A DNA stretch of 64,000 bases from Hyalella azteca (Eukaryota > Arthropoda > Malacostraca > Amphipoda > Hyalellidae). Under the pieces are notes generated by a model that worked only from the letters and a program-made list of their open reading frames with translations, was not told the DNA's origin and searched no databases. Below, one piece after another: positions 15,072 to 28,124 of the stretch. The position numbers were made by a program, and so were the translations under genes. Numbering within the stretch: the first letter of the stretch is position 1; every line of letters begins with the position of its first letter. Location of the stretch: contig NW_025945905.1 in assembly GCF_000764305.2 (NCBI RefSeq), positions 1 through 64,000 of the forward strand. Reading direction: 5' to 3'.

Positions 15072-15835
15072 CGTGCACCAGCGCGGCGGCCATCACTGGG
15101 TGACGTGCACCAGCGCGGCGGCCATCACTTGGTGACGTGCACCAGCATGGCTTGGCGGCCATCACTTGGTGACGTGTACCAGCGCGGCGGCGGCCATCAC
15201 TGGGTGACGTGCACCAGCATGGCGGCCATCACTGGGTGACGTGCACCAGCGCGGCTGCCATCACTGGGTGACGTGCACCAGCGCGGCTGCCATCACTGGG
15301 TGACGTGCACCAGCGCGGCTGCCATCACTGGGTGACGTGCACCAGCGCGGCGGCGGCCATTACTGGGTGACCTGCATCCGCCACACAAATGTAGTGTGTT
15401 TTGTCCTTCATGTTTACGTTGTTTATCATGACAGCTTATCTTCAAGCGACGCTGTTCTGTTTGTTGTCCATAATATACAAACTTTTGGAGGAACGTATCA
15501 ATTTTGTTAAGCTTTTTTATGATATTGTGTAGTTATATGGACACTATTTGGTAAATAGATACCGTTTTTATACTGTTATATATTACTGTGTGATATTAGT
15601 TTATTAACCATACGTTAACTTTGAAAAAGACAATTGTAGATTTTGTATACGTGTAATATGTTGTGACGTCTAGCATAAGAAATGTACTTGAATCACAAAA
15701 TGCACTGTGCGTTTTTTTTTAATGGCAACTTCTCCCGTTATTCATTCATACTTTGGAAAGAGTCAAACTAATTTCTCTGAGTGTAAATTTCGATTGTTCC
15801 TAGCTGTAATTTGTAGATGCTGTTGGTAAACTAGC

Positions 15836-15841
15836 AATAAA
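15836..15841 (+). other. AATAAA polyadenylation signal, C1orf50 homolog
   Basis: AATAAA lies about 765 nt after the stop, followed within 20 nt by a second A-rich AATAAAG. It is a plausible transcript end. Confidence 0.4.
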
Positions 15842-16242
15842 AGCCCCTAAAATAAAGCATAATAATAAGAAATATCACTTCGATATCCTGTTCAGATTTT
15901 GTATCTTTTTCATAATATTTATGTGGAAGTGTCAAGCTCTTTCCAGAATATACTTAATTTTGATGCCACCATTCATTTACTGGAGACGAGATGATATAAA
16001 TTGCGTTAGGGGCCTAATGTGCAAAGTTGCCACTCATTTCCGTGTTTTTTTTTACAAATAACGCCATTTTGTATGTTAATAAGGGAGTAGTCGAGTAATC
16101 TCACTCTGGTAGGAGTTTACAACTACGAACCTCAACTTCTAGAGAATTCCTACCCCGCGCGTGCGGATTTGTTTATATTGACGATGCAGCACCGACGCCA
16201 GCAATAATGTAGGTATCGTTCCAAATAATGTTAATCACTTCA

Positions 16243-16778
16243 TCACGTGTCTTGGTACCGTGGGACCTTAATTAGACTTTCACGGCTCGCTTTGTTGTGA
16301 AGCTTAGCATTCATTATTCTGTATCTTGGTACGTTAATTAGACGTTCGCGGCACGGGTACGCTTTGCTTTGTTGTAAAGCTAATCATACAATATCTCGTA
16401 TCTTGGTACTTTGATTAGACTTTCACACAACGAGTACACTTCGCTTTGTTTTAAAGCTAATCATTCGTTATCACGTATCTTGGTACCGTGGTACGTTGAT
16501 TAGACTTCCACGGCACGGGTACGCTTTGCTTTGTTGTAAAGCTAAACATTCGTTATCACGTATCTTGGTTCCGTGGTACGTTGATTAGACTTCCGCGGCT
16601 CGGGTACGCTTCGCTTTGTTTTATAGCTAATCATTCGTTATCACGTATCTCGGTACGTTGATTAGACTTCCACGGCTCGGGTACGCTTCAATTTGTTTTA
16701 AAGCTAATCATTCGTTATCACATATCTCGGTACGTTGATTAGACTTCCACGGCTCGGGTACGCTTCGCTTTGTGTAGT
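16243..16778. repeat. ~70-85-bp tandem repeat, about seven copies
   Basis: Each unit has, in order, TATCTTGGTACC, GTACGTTGATTAGACTT, CCACGGCTCGGGTACGC, TTCGCTTTGTTTTAAAGCTA and ATCATTCGTTATCACG. Later copies are closer to each other than the first ones, as expected for array growth from one side. No gene is present. Confidence 0.85.
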
Positions 16779-16789
16779 GTCGTCGTGAA

Positions 16790-17020
16790 GTGCGGTGTGT
16801 AGGACACTTCAGATTTTTGTAGTGCGCGTTATGCTTTTGGCCCTATTTAGCATACCAACCGTAGTGTTCCATGCCGCACTATGGCTTGTAGTGCGTAGTG
16901 CTACTTCATGGTGCTAGTGCCCTATTTAGCATGCCAACCGTAGTGTTCCATGTCGCACTAGTACGGCACTACGGCTTGTAGTGCGTAGTGCTACTTCGTA
17001 GTGCTAGTGCCCTATTTAGC
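16790..17020. repeat. second tandem array, ~80-90-bp unit
   Basis: CCCTATTTAGCATNCCAACC followed by GTAGTGTTCCATG and TGTAGTGCGTAGTGCTACTT recurs about three times, directly abutting the preceding array. GTAGTGC and GCACTA motifs occur in both orientations, allowing local hairpins. Confidence 0.7.
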
Positions 17021-17529
17021 ATACGGGCCGGTAACGTGAAGATTCAAACGATTAAAATCTCACTACGAAGTAAATCTTAGAAAACGTTAACCATTCGATA
17101 AAAAAAGACGCAGCGCAATATTGAAATAAGTCTATTATTCCTTCTGGCTTCACATTAGTGTGCGCACTATAAAATTACGTTGGAAAGTAATTTCTACGCT
17201 AAATTCGAATTATCACTGCGAAGAAAAAAATCTCATTCGCATTACGTGGTTGAATATTGCAAAGTTTTTCGTTGTTAACGGTTAACTTTGTCACAACGAA
17301 TCGCCATAAAATTACTTAATTGAAATCTGCCATTGCAAACATTAATTTGCGTTTTATAACACAAATGAAAGAATGAAGCCGTTATACAATATGAAATTAT
17401 CATCCTCAATAGGTATTTCATTCAGCGTTCAGCTATGTCATTCACGGATATTGAATATAACGGCCAGTAATGTCCTTAACAGTTAGTGAATATGTGAATA
17501 TATTATAACGGTTTAAAGTGCATAAAGTT

Positions 17530-17720
17530 CAGAGTGCCAGGATTGGATCAGAGAGGTGCGAATTCGATCCCAGCTCTTTGCGCCAGTTTTTGGTCAGGAT
17601 CGCCATCAGCGAGGAGGCCGGGCGGTTAAGCACAATAGAATTGTAGCAGTGAGTTACGAGTTCGTGACCTCAACAAGCTGTAAATTGTCTGTGATGTTAA
17701 GAATCAGCGACTGGCCAACG
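17530..17720 (+). repeat. possible tRNA-derived SINE
   Basis: The segment GATCAGAGAGGTGCGAATTCGATCCCAGC resembles the variable and T-arm half of a tRNA with a pol III box B (GAATTCGATCC), but no 5' tRNA half folds with it. It is followed by unrelated sequence, as in tRNA-derived SINEs. The surroundings (17020-17990) hold no gene. Confidence 0.25.
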
Positions 17721-18004
17721 GCCTGATGAACACTGAAACCGCTATATTATATATTATTATTAAGTCAGTAATGTCCTCAACACTACAAAACCTGATAACG
17801 GCCAGTGTTATTTGTTCCGATTTATTTATAGTTCAAAGAAAAACTGGGCAGAATAAAAAGTAGCATCATTTTAATCATTTACAACATATTTCGCCAATCT
17901 TATCAACATGTGGATTTCACATAAGTGATATAATGCAATTGATATGGTGTAAATTGAATCTCAATATCGACCTTATGATGAGTTCGGGACTTCCTAGTCC
18001 CCGG

Positions 18005-18990
18005 TCACGCTGATGCGCCGCCTTCGTCGTCCTCCGTCTCCGCGTCGTCGCTGGGCAGGTCACCCCGCCCTTGGGTCCCGGATGTAACGTAGGACGTATT
18101 CCGTATATTTGCCCTCCTTTGGGCCAGCTGATGCAAGATGCTGGCCCTACTTGTCACTTGGTGAGGGTAGTTTTCCATTACTGGACAATCCGGGATCTTT
18201 CTCAACCAATTGTCCAGTCGTCTCTTGAATGTTGCAGTGTTCAAGGGTGAACTCCACTCCTCTCAGCACATTTGGCAAGGTATTAAGGAGCCTCGGTCCT
18301 GTCACGGACAGTGATCCCTCTCGAAAAGTCTGTACTCCGGCCGCTGCTCGGTCATTAAATGGGAGAATCCTGCAGTCTCGCCCTCCTTTCGTTGTAATAT
18401 GTCACTATTCTGGAGGTCACACTCTCAAAGTTGAGAGCCAGTCCGTTTATCATCTTCCAAGGTACAGTATGATATACGTACCTCTCTCTTCTCCTCTCCA
18501 GTGAGAACAGTCCCAGATGTTTCAGCCTTTCCCAGTAGTTCATGTCCAGCTTCCTCGTGCCGCTGATCCTGTACGTGAAGGTCCGCTACACTGCCTCCAG
18601 TTTCCGCACAGCACCCGCCTTGAGTGGCCCCCACAGATGGCAGCAATACTCAAGATTGGGAAGCACTAGGGCTCTGAATAGTGTAATCATTGGTGCTGCT
18701 TCTCTCGTTCGAAATGTTCGCCAGATCCACCCCATCCGTTGCCGGCTGCGAGCGACTATTTCCTCGATGTGGGCATCGAATGGGGCTTCAGTACTCATCA
18801 ACACTCCGAGATCTCGAACAAGTTACTTCTCAATTTCTGTGACATCTGATGCCAAGTAGTGATGTGACATCCCGATCTCTGTGCGGACTCTGTATCTCAT
18901 TATTTCGAACTTTGTGCCGTTGAACCGCATATTCAAAACATAACATAGCGATGTCGGCGCTGAAGAGTAGACCTGATATATGGCCTGTCG
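18005..18990 (-). pseudogene. LINE reverse-transcriptase C-terminal fragment (CR1/jockey-like)
   Basis: On the minus strand, pieces in several frames give a typical LINE RT thumb and C-terminal region. These are MGWIWRTFRTRE (about 18735), LFRALVLPNLEYCCHLWGPL (about 18660), then YWERLKHLGLFSLERRRERY (about 18500) and a final TFKRRLDNWLRKIPDCP (about 18190). The pieces are separated by frame breaks. RT catalytic motifs (FADD) and endonuclease are absent, so this is a dead 5'-truncated copy. Confidence 0.75.
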
Positions 18991-19085
18991 CCGATTCATA
19001 CTTTTCGTGACTTGTTCACAGAAGATCTAAAACCATGTCATTTGACCGGATCTTTTCAGGACTGACGATAGTTTGAAATAGCTAG

Positions 19086-19265
19086 GTACTAGACTTCCAC
19101 CGGGTTCGAAATGGTGCTAGGCATTTCAATTCTGAACATATATTTTTCCAAATCTTTATCTAGTCTGTTTTTGAACGCGTTCATACTCGGAGCGCCAACG
19201 ACGTAATCGGGGAGGCTGTTCCACATGTCGGCGATTCGAAGCGAGAAGAAATGTCACGTGGATAA
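19086..19265 (-). pseudogene. second LINE 3'-end fragment
   Basis: The minus strand encodes HFFSLRIADMWNSLPDYVVG then APSMNAFKNRLDKDL. This is the conserved terminal motif (FSLR...WNSLP..VV.A.S...FK.RLD) of many non-LTR ORF2 proteins. It is different from the end of the fragment at 18005-18990, so two LINE families lie side by side. Confidence 0.65.
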
Positions 19266-19269
19266 GTTG

Positions 19270-22200
19270 CAGCGCAGTTTTTTTTTGTTTTGTTTATAGC
19301 GTTTTAGTTGTTATTTAAATTTTTACTTTACATTTTTAGTTTCATGATATTGTTCACTAGGGCCCAATCGTAGATTGTCGACAAGTAACCTCTCGGTTCA
19401 TACATCGTTCATACATCGTTAATGGAAAGTACTGTAGCAAGTATCGTCAGCCACCAAATGTCATAAGTCAGCACTTTACGTCTTATACTGTGGGAAAACT
19501 TCAACGGCACAACCCGCCTTATCAATCTTTAAGTTCTAACAAATAGCAGCTTTTGCATTGAATCGTGTGTCGCTCAGCATTCCGTCAACCCGCTGAAGAA
19601 CAGAGAACTTTACGTATTACCCCAGCGGAAGCGGATTATCTAACAAACAAATCTTCTGACGTCCGTCTTCAACTGTCGTTAGCCCGTTACATCGGCTTCA
19701 AATGTTAGAGGAGCGGGCCGCGAATGAAATGATGCTTGAAAGTTGAAATTAAAGGCGTCAAATGTGTGAGCACCAAACCACTTTAGTTGTTTTCGTTAAC
19801 GAGCATTGGGGGCTTGAGTCGCTTGACGAAGGTCGAAGTTCGTCAATTTATGCTGGACCGGGAGGTGGGAGATATATCTGTCAGTGTCACCGCGAGACTC
19901 GAACTCGGTTTAAAAATGACGATTTGACGCGTTTTTTATTTTGGCTATTCCATTCTTGTAGTCTTTGTATTCAATTTATAGCTTACTCCTAAGAGACCTA
20001 GACTCCCAGTCTTCTAAATAAATGAAAATTTGAATGGACCAGAGTCCAGACGCAGACAGTTCAGACTAGCACTAGCCTAATCTGTCTAATCGGAGATTCG
20101 GAGTGCTAGACATTTACGAATTACGATGAACTCGCCCACGGGCACGCTATGGTAGTGATCTATACAGACTACACTCACTGTCACTAATCACTAGTTACTA
20201 CATCATTAAAAAGTATATAACAAGGTCTGAAAGTAAATTATTCAAATGCATACAATTGACACAAAGATCACATGCCATGGAGCATGGATGGTTTGTTGAC
20301 ACTTGACAAAGTCTGATAGTTGTTGTTCAGTTGTTGGGGCCCAGGCTGCCCAGCCCATGTTCAAGTGATGTTGGGCATTTTGTATGATTGTAGACTACCT
20401 ATCAGGCTATCAAGGTAATGGGGTTTAAGCATTAATCTGAGGGCTGGAATGTCTTGTTTGATGTCTAGTAGAGTAATAGTACTAGACTAATATGTAGTAA
20501 TTATGTAGTTTATTGTAGTATAATAATATGCAATGAGTCACAGACTCACAGTTACAACTTACAGGTAGAAATTAGAGTTTCATGAGATTTTTAAAATTTG
20601 CTATTTCTCTCTATTTTAATTTAAAAAATTATGGAAAAGTCAAAGTAAGAGAGAAATCATCTGTAATGTAATCATATGCATTTTTTTCTTATTTACAGTA
20701 ATGTTTGCCCCCAACGGCCCCGCCCCAACCTAAAGATCCCCACCCAATACCCATTCATCCAGGATTCAGAATATTGGAAAAATTAAACATTTTTACATAC
20801 TGTGAAATGGGGTAATAAGAGACAGGTGGGGTAAATAGGGACAGGTATACCAACCACATTTCATAGAAGTGTTGAAGATGAAGCAGCTAAATTAATTGAA
20901 ATACTGCTGAACTGAAAAAAGTGGTGTAAAGTTCAACATTTTCACTATGTAGCATAAAGCAAATACATCAACATCATACATACATTTACTACCGTACCAC
21001 TGTACCAGTCATAGTGGCGAAGCAGAGAGGTTTTTAGACTCTCCCTCAAGTTCATTTTTGAGTCCTATAAGTAGACCAGTAAAGTATCATGGATACCTCA
21101 TACCAGCTTTATCATACTTGAGAAATTGATTTAAATCTTGAGTAAATGAGGAAATTAAAAATGAACTGATTCTAAAAAAGCTCTGGTTTGCCACTATGCC
21201 GTACCTCTAAAAATATAACTCAGTTCTCAACTTCTCACTTCTCAGTATGGCAAGAGGTTAGAGGTAGATATTCCCCATATATCTGTCCAAGTGTCCATAT
21301 ATGCTAAAGCCCAATTCCATCACAAGTAGGAAAATTAATAATTCTGTCAAGGAAATGAAATTTTCAGTCATCATTGCATCATTTTGGTGAATATTAAACT
21401 TTGCCACAGTGGATAAATAGATAACTAGGCAGGAGCCAACCATGAATTGGCCAAAAATGCCTGTGAATCTGGTCTATTTCACCCATTAAGAGTAAATTAT
21501 TTCACCCCAATTTTTTAGAGAATTTCACTCCAATTTTTTTAAGTGAAAAATAAAATTCTGCCTAATATTCTAAATTGGAAACATGGCAGGCCCAATGTCT
21601 GTTATATTTTGTTTTTATTTAAAATGTTTCCATCTGTATACATGTCATTTAAAAAAATTTGAACTTCCATGGTTCATTAACATGCTCTTGTCTAAATATT
21701 CTGCATGAAGTCTGTACTCAAACAGGATTGCCATGTTTTGAAAATAATCACAGAAAACTTGCAATCATAAAGTGACAAATTTTCAATACAGTTGTAATCT
21801 CATGGTCATCATGTTTTTTCATTAACAATTTTATAAGAGGTAATTCATCTAGTAGGAATCTTTCAGATCCAAAAATAGCAAGAAAGCTTTTAGTCATGGC
21901 TCAAAAGATATATTCCATGCCTGCACCGGTGCACCCAAAACGTTCCATGACCATTGCATAGTTGCAGTCATGGCAGACTGCATTTTGCCTTGCTATGCAT
22001 TCCTAATTTGAAATTTTCTCAATATCTTCTGCACACTATCAATAATATATCTCCTCAATCTGACAACTTCCAAATGTGTTGACTTGTCTCACTTGGAGAT
22101 GTGAACAAGAATGAATTTAAGAACAGAAATTTTGAATTTTTATCTTGTGATGTAGTGCGACCAAGCTGCTGCTCTCCCAACAATAGCTTAACATGGAAAT

Positions 22201-22340
22201 GTTTCATTGTAAAATTAATGCCTTATTTCTCAACAGATATGAACTATTTCATACTTTTTTTCATTCATAGCAGCAGAAAAGAATGTTTCTTTGTGAATTG
22301 ATTGAGTTGGCGCACTTCATCTCATATTGTTGCTCCTGGA
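19270..22340. other. intergenic, no gene found
   Basis: Only short unrelated open frames are seen. A dispersed repeat at about 20790-20960 is shared with the complement of 7880-8065. A tRNA-T-arm-like sequence (GAGACTCGAACTCGG) lies at about 19890-19910 without the rest of a tRNA. Confidence 0.4.
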
Positions 22341-22344
22341 AATT

Positions 22345-24307
22345 ATGAGTGAGTTTGGAGAGTCACTCTGGGACTCTTATCTGACATTGGCTGGCGAGTT
22401 GCACCAGGTTTCGGAGATCATTTACGGTGGTCTTGCTGTTGCTCTTCGACTTAACCACAATGTTGTGTCATCCGTGCTACGCTTCAGCACCCACCTCATC
22501 AGCCTCCTGCTGCTCCTCATTTCTAAGGTTTGCAAATGTTACTTGAGCAAAGTATTTACATATCTGCAAATTATGATTGTTATTTCACTTTACATATTTA
22601 ACTATCTAACCTCTTGCAATTGTTTTCCTACTTTGAAACAAATGCCACAAGGAAATTTTGACAGACATGGAATTTAGATTGTTTCACATTCATGCGATTC
22701 CAATCATTTGTAATGGGTAGGAGCTATTGCAAGAAGTAAGGGTTTGCCAATTTTAAGGATTGTAATATTTTTACATTTATATGAACCCAATTTAAACTTA
22801 CAGTAGATTTTTCCAAGTTTACAATATCGTATCAATATTAGAACAATTTGATTATTCATAAACTTGATAAATAAGAATGTTGTATATGTATGGTCGTTCT
22901 AATGTTCGTCAAATGGTTTTACCACCTGTTTAATTCTCTGGCTCTATGACCTTGTGTTTCTACATTCATTACCAACTAATTACCTCATATCAACAAAAAA
23001 TTCCCGGGTGTCTGACATTCAAGTCGTTGTGACAGTCATTTGATTTCGTTGTGCAGACACGGGAAATGCTGAGTCTGCTGAAGGCAGACCTGCTGGAGTT
23101 CCTGTCTGACGTGGGTGCCTGCGTGCATCTGGTGCTGTCTGCTGTGCTCAACTTCATTGCCGTCATCATCACATCGGATCTAATAAACTTTCTCAAACCC
23201 TTAGCAATCGCAGTAGCCGTTACAATATCTATAATCTTCACTGTAATTCTTTGTAATTACTGCGGAGTATTCCAATTGCTCATTCTCATTCTGCGATTCT
23301 CCTTGGTGATCATTGCGAGAACTGCCAAAGCCTTGCAGGTGTCAACTCTGTGTTTAGGTCGAATTATTTCGATAAGTTCCAATTACTTGGCCAGGAAACT
23401 TAACTTAGTACTTGCTCTCTGTGTGAGGTTGTTCCTTATTGTCTTTGAGAGAGTACTTGATTTGCTTTTTGACATTGTATTTTTAATTCTTGCGATTTCA
23501 CATCTTCTTTATCGCTATCTAGTGATACAATGCAGACGATACAGGTTTTGTGCTTTTGTCCGAAACGGAATTTCGAGAATAATTGTTAGCTTAGCAAGAG
23601 TTCTCATACGAAGCGTCTCAGTTTTGCGTGTGAATCGTTTGCATTTCATTTACCTGTGGTTCGTTGCTCGTGCTGTCACAATGTTCGAGTTCTTGGCAAG
23701 ACTCCTGAGCAAGCTGAGTTTCTTCAGCCGACCTATTGCTGCTACCCCAGCTAACACTAATGCTGCTGCCCAAAGGCCAGAATGCACGAATCATATTTAT
23801 CTGGAACGACGTATAAACGAGGACGCGGTCGCAATGGATGTGAACCGATTAGACGAATATTTGGTTGCACGCATGAACATGGACCGCCATAATGACATGG
23901 CCTATCATTACATCGTAAGAGAGAACGACGCTGGTGCTTTATACGTTACGGTAAAACCACTGTCCAGAAAATTCACATTCATCGCTGCGCGGTTGCTCAG
24001 AGCCAAGCAAATGCTAGGATTCAACGCGCAGCTGCAACCTCTCGTTTCCAAAGTTTCCTGGAACATCACCCACAATTTCTGGACCGGCAAGAATTACTCT
24101 GTTGACACATCAAGAAGCTCGACCGCCACCGATACGATACACATGCCTGAGTGTGTAGTGTGCCAGGACAGTGAGCGCTCCATGCTGCTCATGCCGTGTG
24201 GTCACTTGTGTTTGTGTCGGGATTGTTGCAGAGCGATTAAGAATAGCTCGAAACTTTGTCCCGTGTGTCGACGGCGTATCGTCGAAACGCACAAAGTCTA
24301 CATCTGA
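22345..24307 (+). CDS. RNF26: RNF26-like multi-membrane RING E3 ubiquitin ligase
   Basis: Two exons, 22345-22527 and 23057-24307 (donor GTTTGC, acceptor GTGCAG, phase 0), give 477 residues. The N-terminal ~230 residues are a chain of hydrophobic segments (about five or more membrane spans). A basic linker with an Ala/Pro/Asn-rich part follows, then a soluble region, then a RING at the extreme C-terminus. Its ligands are C427, C430, C442, H444, C448, C451, C462 and C465 (CVVC..., MPCGHLCLCRDC, CPVCRRR), and it ends HKVYI. Length, topology and the LCLC-type RING followed by a short hydrophobic end match metazoan RNF26 (human about 433 residues). RNF26 is an ER-membrane E3 that positions endolysosomes and, in vertebrates, modulates STING. 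The start is the first ATG in the open frame of exon 1. The membrane part is only loosely conserved, so orthology rests on the RING and topology. Confidence 0.82.
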
Positions 24308-24339
24308 GATCTGAGTCCGCATCTGTCTTCTTTTATTTT

Positions 24340-24415
24340 GACATCTTGACATTATGTCAAGACATAATGTCATTATGTTTGACATAATGTTTGACATTAT
24401 GTCATTATGTTTAGT
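24340..24415 (+). repeat. GACATTATGTC palindromes in the RNF26-like 3' UTR
   Basis: GACATTATGTC and GACATAATGTC alternate several times, including an 11-bp perfect inverted pair separated by two bases at about 24347-24370. A transcript would form stem-loops just after the stop codon. Confidence 0.7.
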
Positions 24416-27165
24416 GTTATCTCACTGTATAGTCTTGACCTCATTTCAACAACGAAGTCTTGTTTGACAGACAATCATAAAGATTTTTATGGATTTTGCT
24501 TACGTTCATTCTTACTGAATTATGTTTCTGATTCGGTTTAACTGAATTATAGCTGATGAAATTATAGGAATAAACTTCAGGTACCGTTGACGCTGTTTAA
24601 GAGAACTAAAATTTTCTATGATCGTGTTCCAAATCGATGGTTTCGCCCTTCCATCGCCAGTGGTGGGAAGTCGAGCTGCAACGCCATTATATTCTCCTAT
24701 GATGCCAGTGCAGTTAAGGGAAACATTCAAACGTTTGTCAACAGCATGTTAATATAGCGAGTTGGTTGAAATTGCCATATCGTGTGTCGGAAATATATTG
24801 ATACTTGAATTAGTTTGACATGCTCAAAGCGTGTACCGTACGTATAGGAAATGTATGTATGATAATACATTAATTGGTCGACGTATTCGGCGGTAAAATT
24901 CAACTATGTCTGTATTTTACATGCAATATATTTTACGCGAGTCATTATTATTGTACCTGTGGCATTAATCTTATAGTCGCTAACTTTACGTTTAATGTGC
25001 CGTATACTAAGTAATATTGGAACCTGCGCACGATGTGATTGATGAGTGCATTTACCGTACGATTAATGCTATTCTGATAAGAGTATCGTGTAATAAATGT
25101 TTTTTCCCATGCGTAAAGCTTTAAACGGCAAGTTAAAGATTACTTATAGCTATTCTTTTGAATGTTTTATGCCGCTTCTCTGACTTCACGCCGTTATGAT
25201 TGTTGTACGAGAGAAGTTCTCGTTTCTTCGACACTTGCTAGTTGTGTATACTGAACAATGAGCGCCAACTTGGGCTTGGTTTATTAAACAGTTAACCCCG
25301 ACCTAAGTTTGGCTTTGGTTTGCTTGTCATATAAAAAATATGAGCGCAGACTTGGACGTGGTCTTGCTTAAGTTCTCTCGTTGGAGATTCGTTTGAGATA
25401 AATTGCGTTACTTGTTTATGACATTATGGATACTCTATGACAGCTTCGTTATTCTTCATTTATGACATCATCGCCTGTACGAAATCTTTGTGGGTGATGA
25501 ATAATTGAGACCTTCCACCTCTATGGTGATGTTCATCTTGACTTTCGGTGCGAGATAGCTAAATAGCTGAAGCGCTAGTAAACATTTGGCCACTAAACTA
25601 ACTAACTAACTTTGTCTTTATTTTCTTTTATTGAGCGGAACTTGTTTCGTAAAAAAGTATTTACTCAATAATATCCGAGTGTTATCCCCATAAAAGCTTT
25701 GAATGCAAATAAAATAAGTTTGCTTACCTTGAGTGTTCTCTTATTCAGCGGACATATTTCCTTCATTTAGTTTCCAATTTTTCTTCTTATTATGTACGTG
25801 TTCTACTACTTCTTAGAAAACTAATTCGAGTTTGTTGCAATAAAGAAGTGTAAACCGCGTCAACGTCATTCAGCCACGTGAATGGAAATTTTAATTTCAA
25901 TAAACCCTTGCGACCCTAACATCGCTTTATATAATTTGCCTGGTTAGATTTGGTGTGGCTAGCACAAGAAAGTGCAGTTATTATCGAAATTAAACGTCCC
26001 TCTTTAACATTCAGTTCTTTCTAGATAGAAGTTTAATAATAGTCTATAGCTGATTACTCGTAGGTATTGAGGTCTGCAGCCAGGACTGCTGCGCAGCACT
26101 CATTCTCTACTCTTAGACCAGTGAATTCCCACTACCTTTCTTTCGTTAATAGTGAAAAGCCTTCCTTACCGATGCGTAGCGATTATTACATTTTGTTTTA
26201 TTGAATTTTTTATAATTTACCTCCAAGTTTCAATCATCAACTGTAGCACTGACGTTTAAAGACGACTTTCAAGCAACCTTGCGTCTCGCCGTACCGAGCC
26301 GTTGCGCCGTCGGTCGGCAGCACAACGCAGGCTCAGGCACTTCCATAATTACGGACCGGTTGGTCGCTGTTTAGATATTCGGACAGGATAGATATGATCT
26401 CTTTTTGCAGGTAATTTTGTTCACTTGGCTCAGAATAACAATCTACCATTATTCAAAACCATATCATGGATTTAAAGATGTAGAATCGTAAGCCTAGTTC
26501 TGCAGCAACCTAGTGTGGTGGTCACATTTTCTGCAAGCCACCGAGTGAATATTTTAAGTAGCATTGAGTAAGTAATACTAATACAATATATTACGTGAAA
26601 TAAAAATGTAATTTATTAAGTGAAAATAAAAATATTAAGTGAAAATTAAAATGTATTAAGTGAAAATAAATGTATTATATATGAATACGTCCCTCTAACA
26701 ATATTTTGGGCTGGGCGGTGCAAGTGTTACTTGCAGCAAGTGCTGTGATTATTTTTTGTGCACATAATAGTTCGGGGTACAACCTTCCACTCTGATGTTG
26801 AGGTTGCAGGAACTATTTTTCTGAACTGATGTACGTACCTTCGCAATATCAGAGGAAAAGCTTTTTAATTTTATTCCAAGTCTGAACCACCAGAACTGAA
26901 AAATGTGAAATTGAAACTAAGCTTTGCTCGATTTTATTTATTTTGTTTGACACATTTAGGCATAAATCATGTTGAGCTCGTAACGCGAGCATTCTAGGCT
27001 ATAGTAGATTCCTTGTTACGAATATCAGTGCGACGACTGATCCTGAAAGCCATATTGAATGACGTAAAATCATAAATATGTGCTCACGAGTTAAATCTTA
27101 GCTGTGCTCACTCGCCAATTTTTCAATTGTTTTTGAGATTTGAATTATCCTCAAATTGATTGCTG
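24416..27165. other. intergenic / 3' UTR, no gene found
   Basis: AATAAA at 25092-25097 is a candidate polyadenylation site for the RNF26-like gene. A small GC-rich island lies at about 26280-26390, and an AAGTGAAAATAAA tandem run at about 26590-26680. No open frame has protein-like character. Confidence 0.4.
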
Positions 27166-27169
27166 ATCA

Positions 27170-27490
27170 GCACCAACGATATATCGAAGTGATGGTCGTA
27201 AATATAGATGGATTGAAGCGATGGTTGTCACTACAGATGTATTGAAGTTCCGGTCGTCTATATAGATGGATTGATGTGATTGTCGTAAAAATTGATGGAT
27301 TTAAGTCAAGGTGTTAAATATGCTGCTCTTAAGTTGTATTCGTAAATGTATATGAATTTAAGTGATGGTTGTAAATTTAACTGAATTAAAGTATTGGTCG
27401 TAAATACGTAAATATAAAAGGATTAGAGTGCTAATCGTGAATATCGATGGGTTGAAGTGATGGTCTTAAACTTTCCGGTCACATGAGGTA
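27170..27490. repeat. degenerate ~33-bp tandem repeat
   Basis: Units resembling GATGGATTGAAGTGATGGTC plus GTAAATATA recur roughly nine times with drift. No coding content was seen. Confidence 0.65.
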
Positions 27491-28124
27491 CTGATGTGAG
27501 TGAACCTCGCGTTACAAACTTGCTCATGTCGTGTACTAGTTTCCAGTCAGCGGGAAAAATAAGTTAATCTATTCTGTCTATAGGCTAAATGTGAGAAAGT
27601 TCAAAATAGCTTATTTCTTTAGCGTGTTGGTGGTATTGAAGCATATTGTAGGCTGCGGTCCGAGATGTGGAGAGCATAAGAAACTTAGTAAGAATTGCCG
27701 ATCGAAACTGACTTTGTTATGCATGTTGAGACAAACGTTAAAATTGTGCGTGGAAAGTCATATACCGCTTGCTGCCAGTCCGACGAAGTGAAACGTTCAA
27801 AAATTTATAGTATGCCTGATTTCAGATTAAATATGTCTCCAAAATTTTACCACCATGCGTCGGAGAAGATGGTGATTTATTTATGGCTTTCACAATCTCA
27901 TGTCAAATGTACGAATTATCAGTATCAGCAATGTGTGCTGTGTGATAGCATAGTATGCATTATGAATATTTAAAAGTAATTCCGATTTTAATTTGAGCAC
28001 TTGACAGAAAATTTAGTTTATCAGATAATTCTCTCCGAATCTTTTTTCACCGAGGATGCTCAATTCTGAAGTTGAGTGCTGGACTCTACTCGACTGCGTT
28101 GAAAGATGTTGCTTATCGGGATGT

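Noticed and set aside
19880..19925. tRNA T-arm-like GAGACTCGAACTCGG
   Set aside because: Only one arm is visible; no other tRNA arms can be placed on either side.
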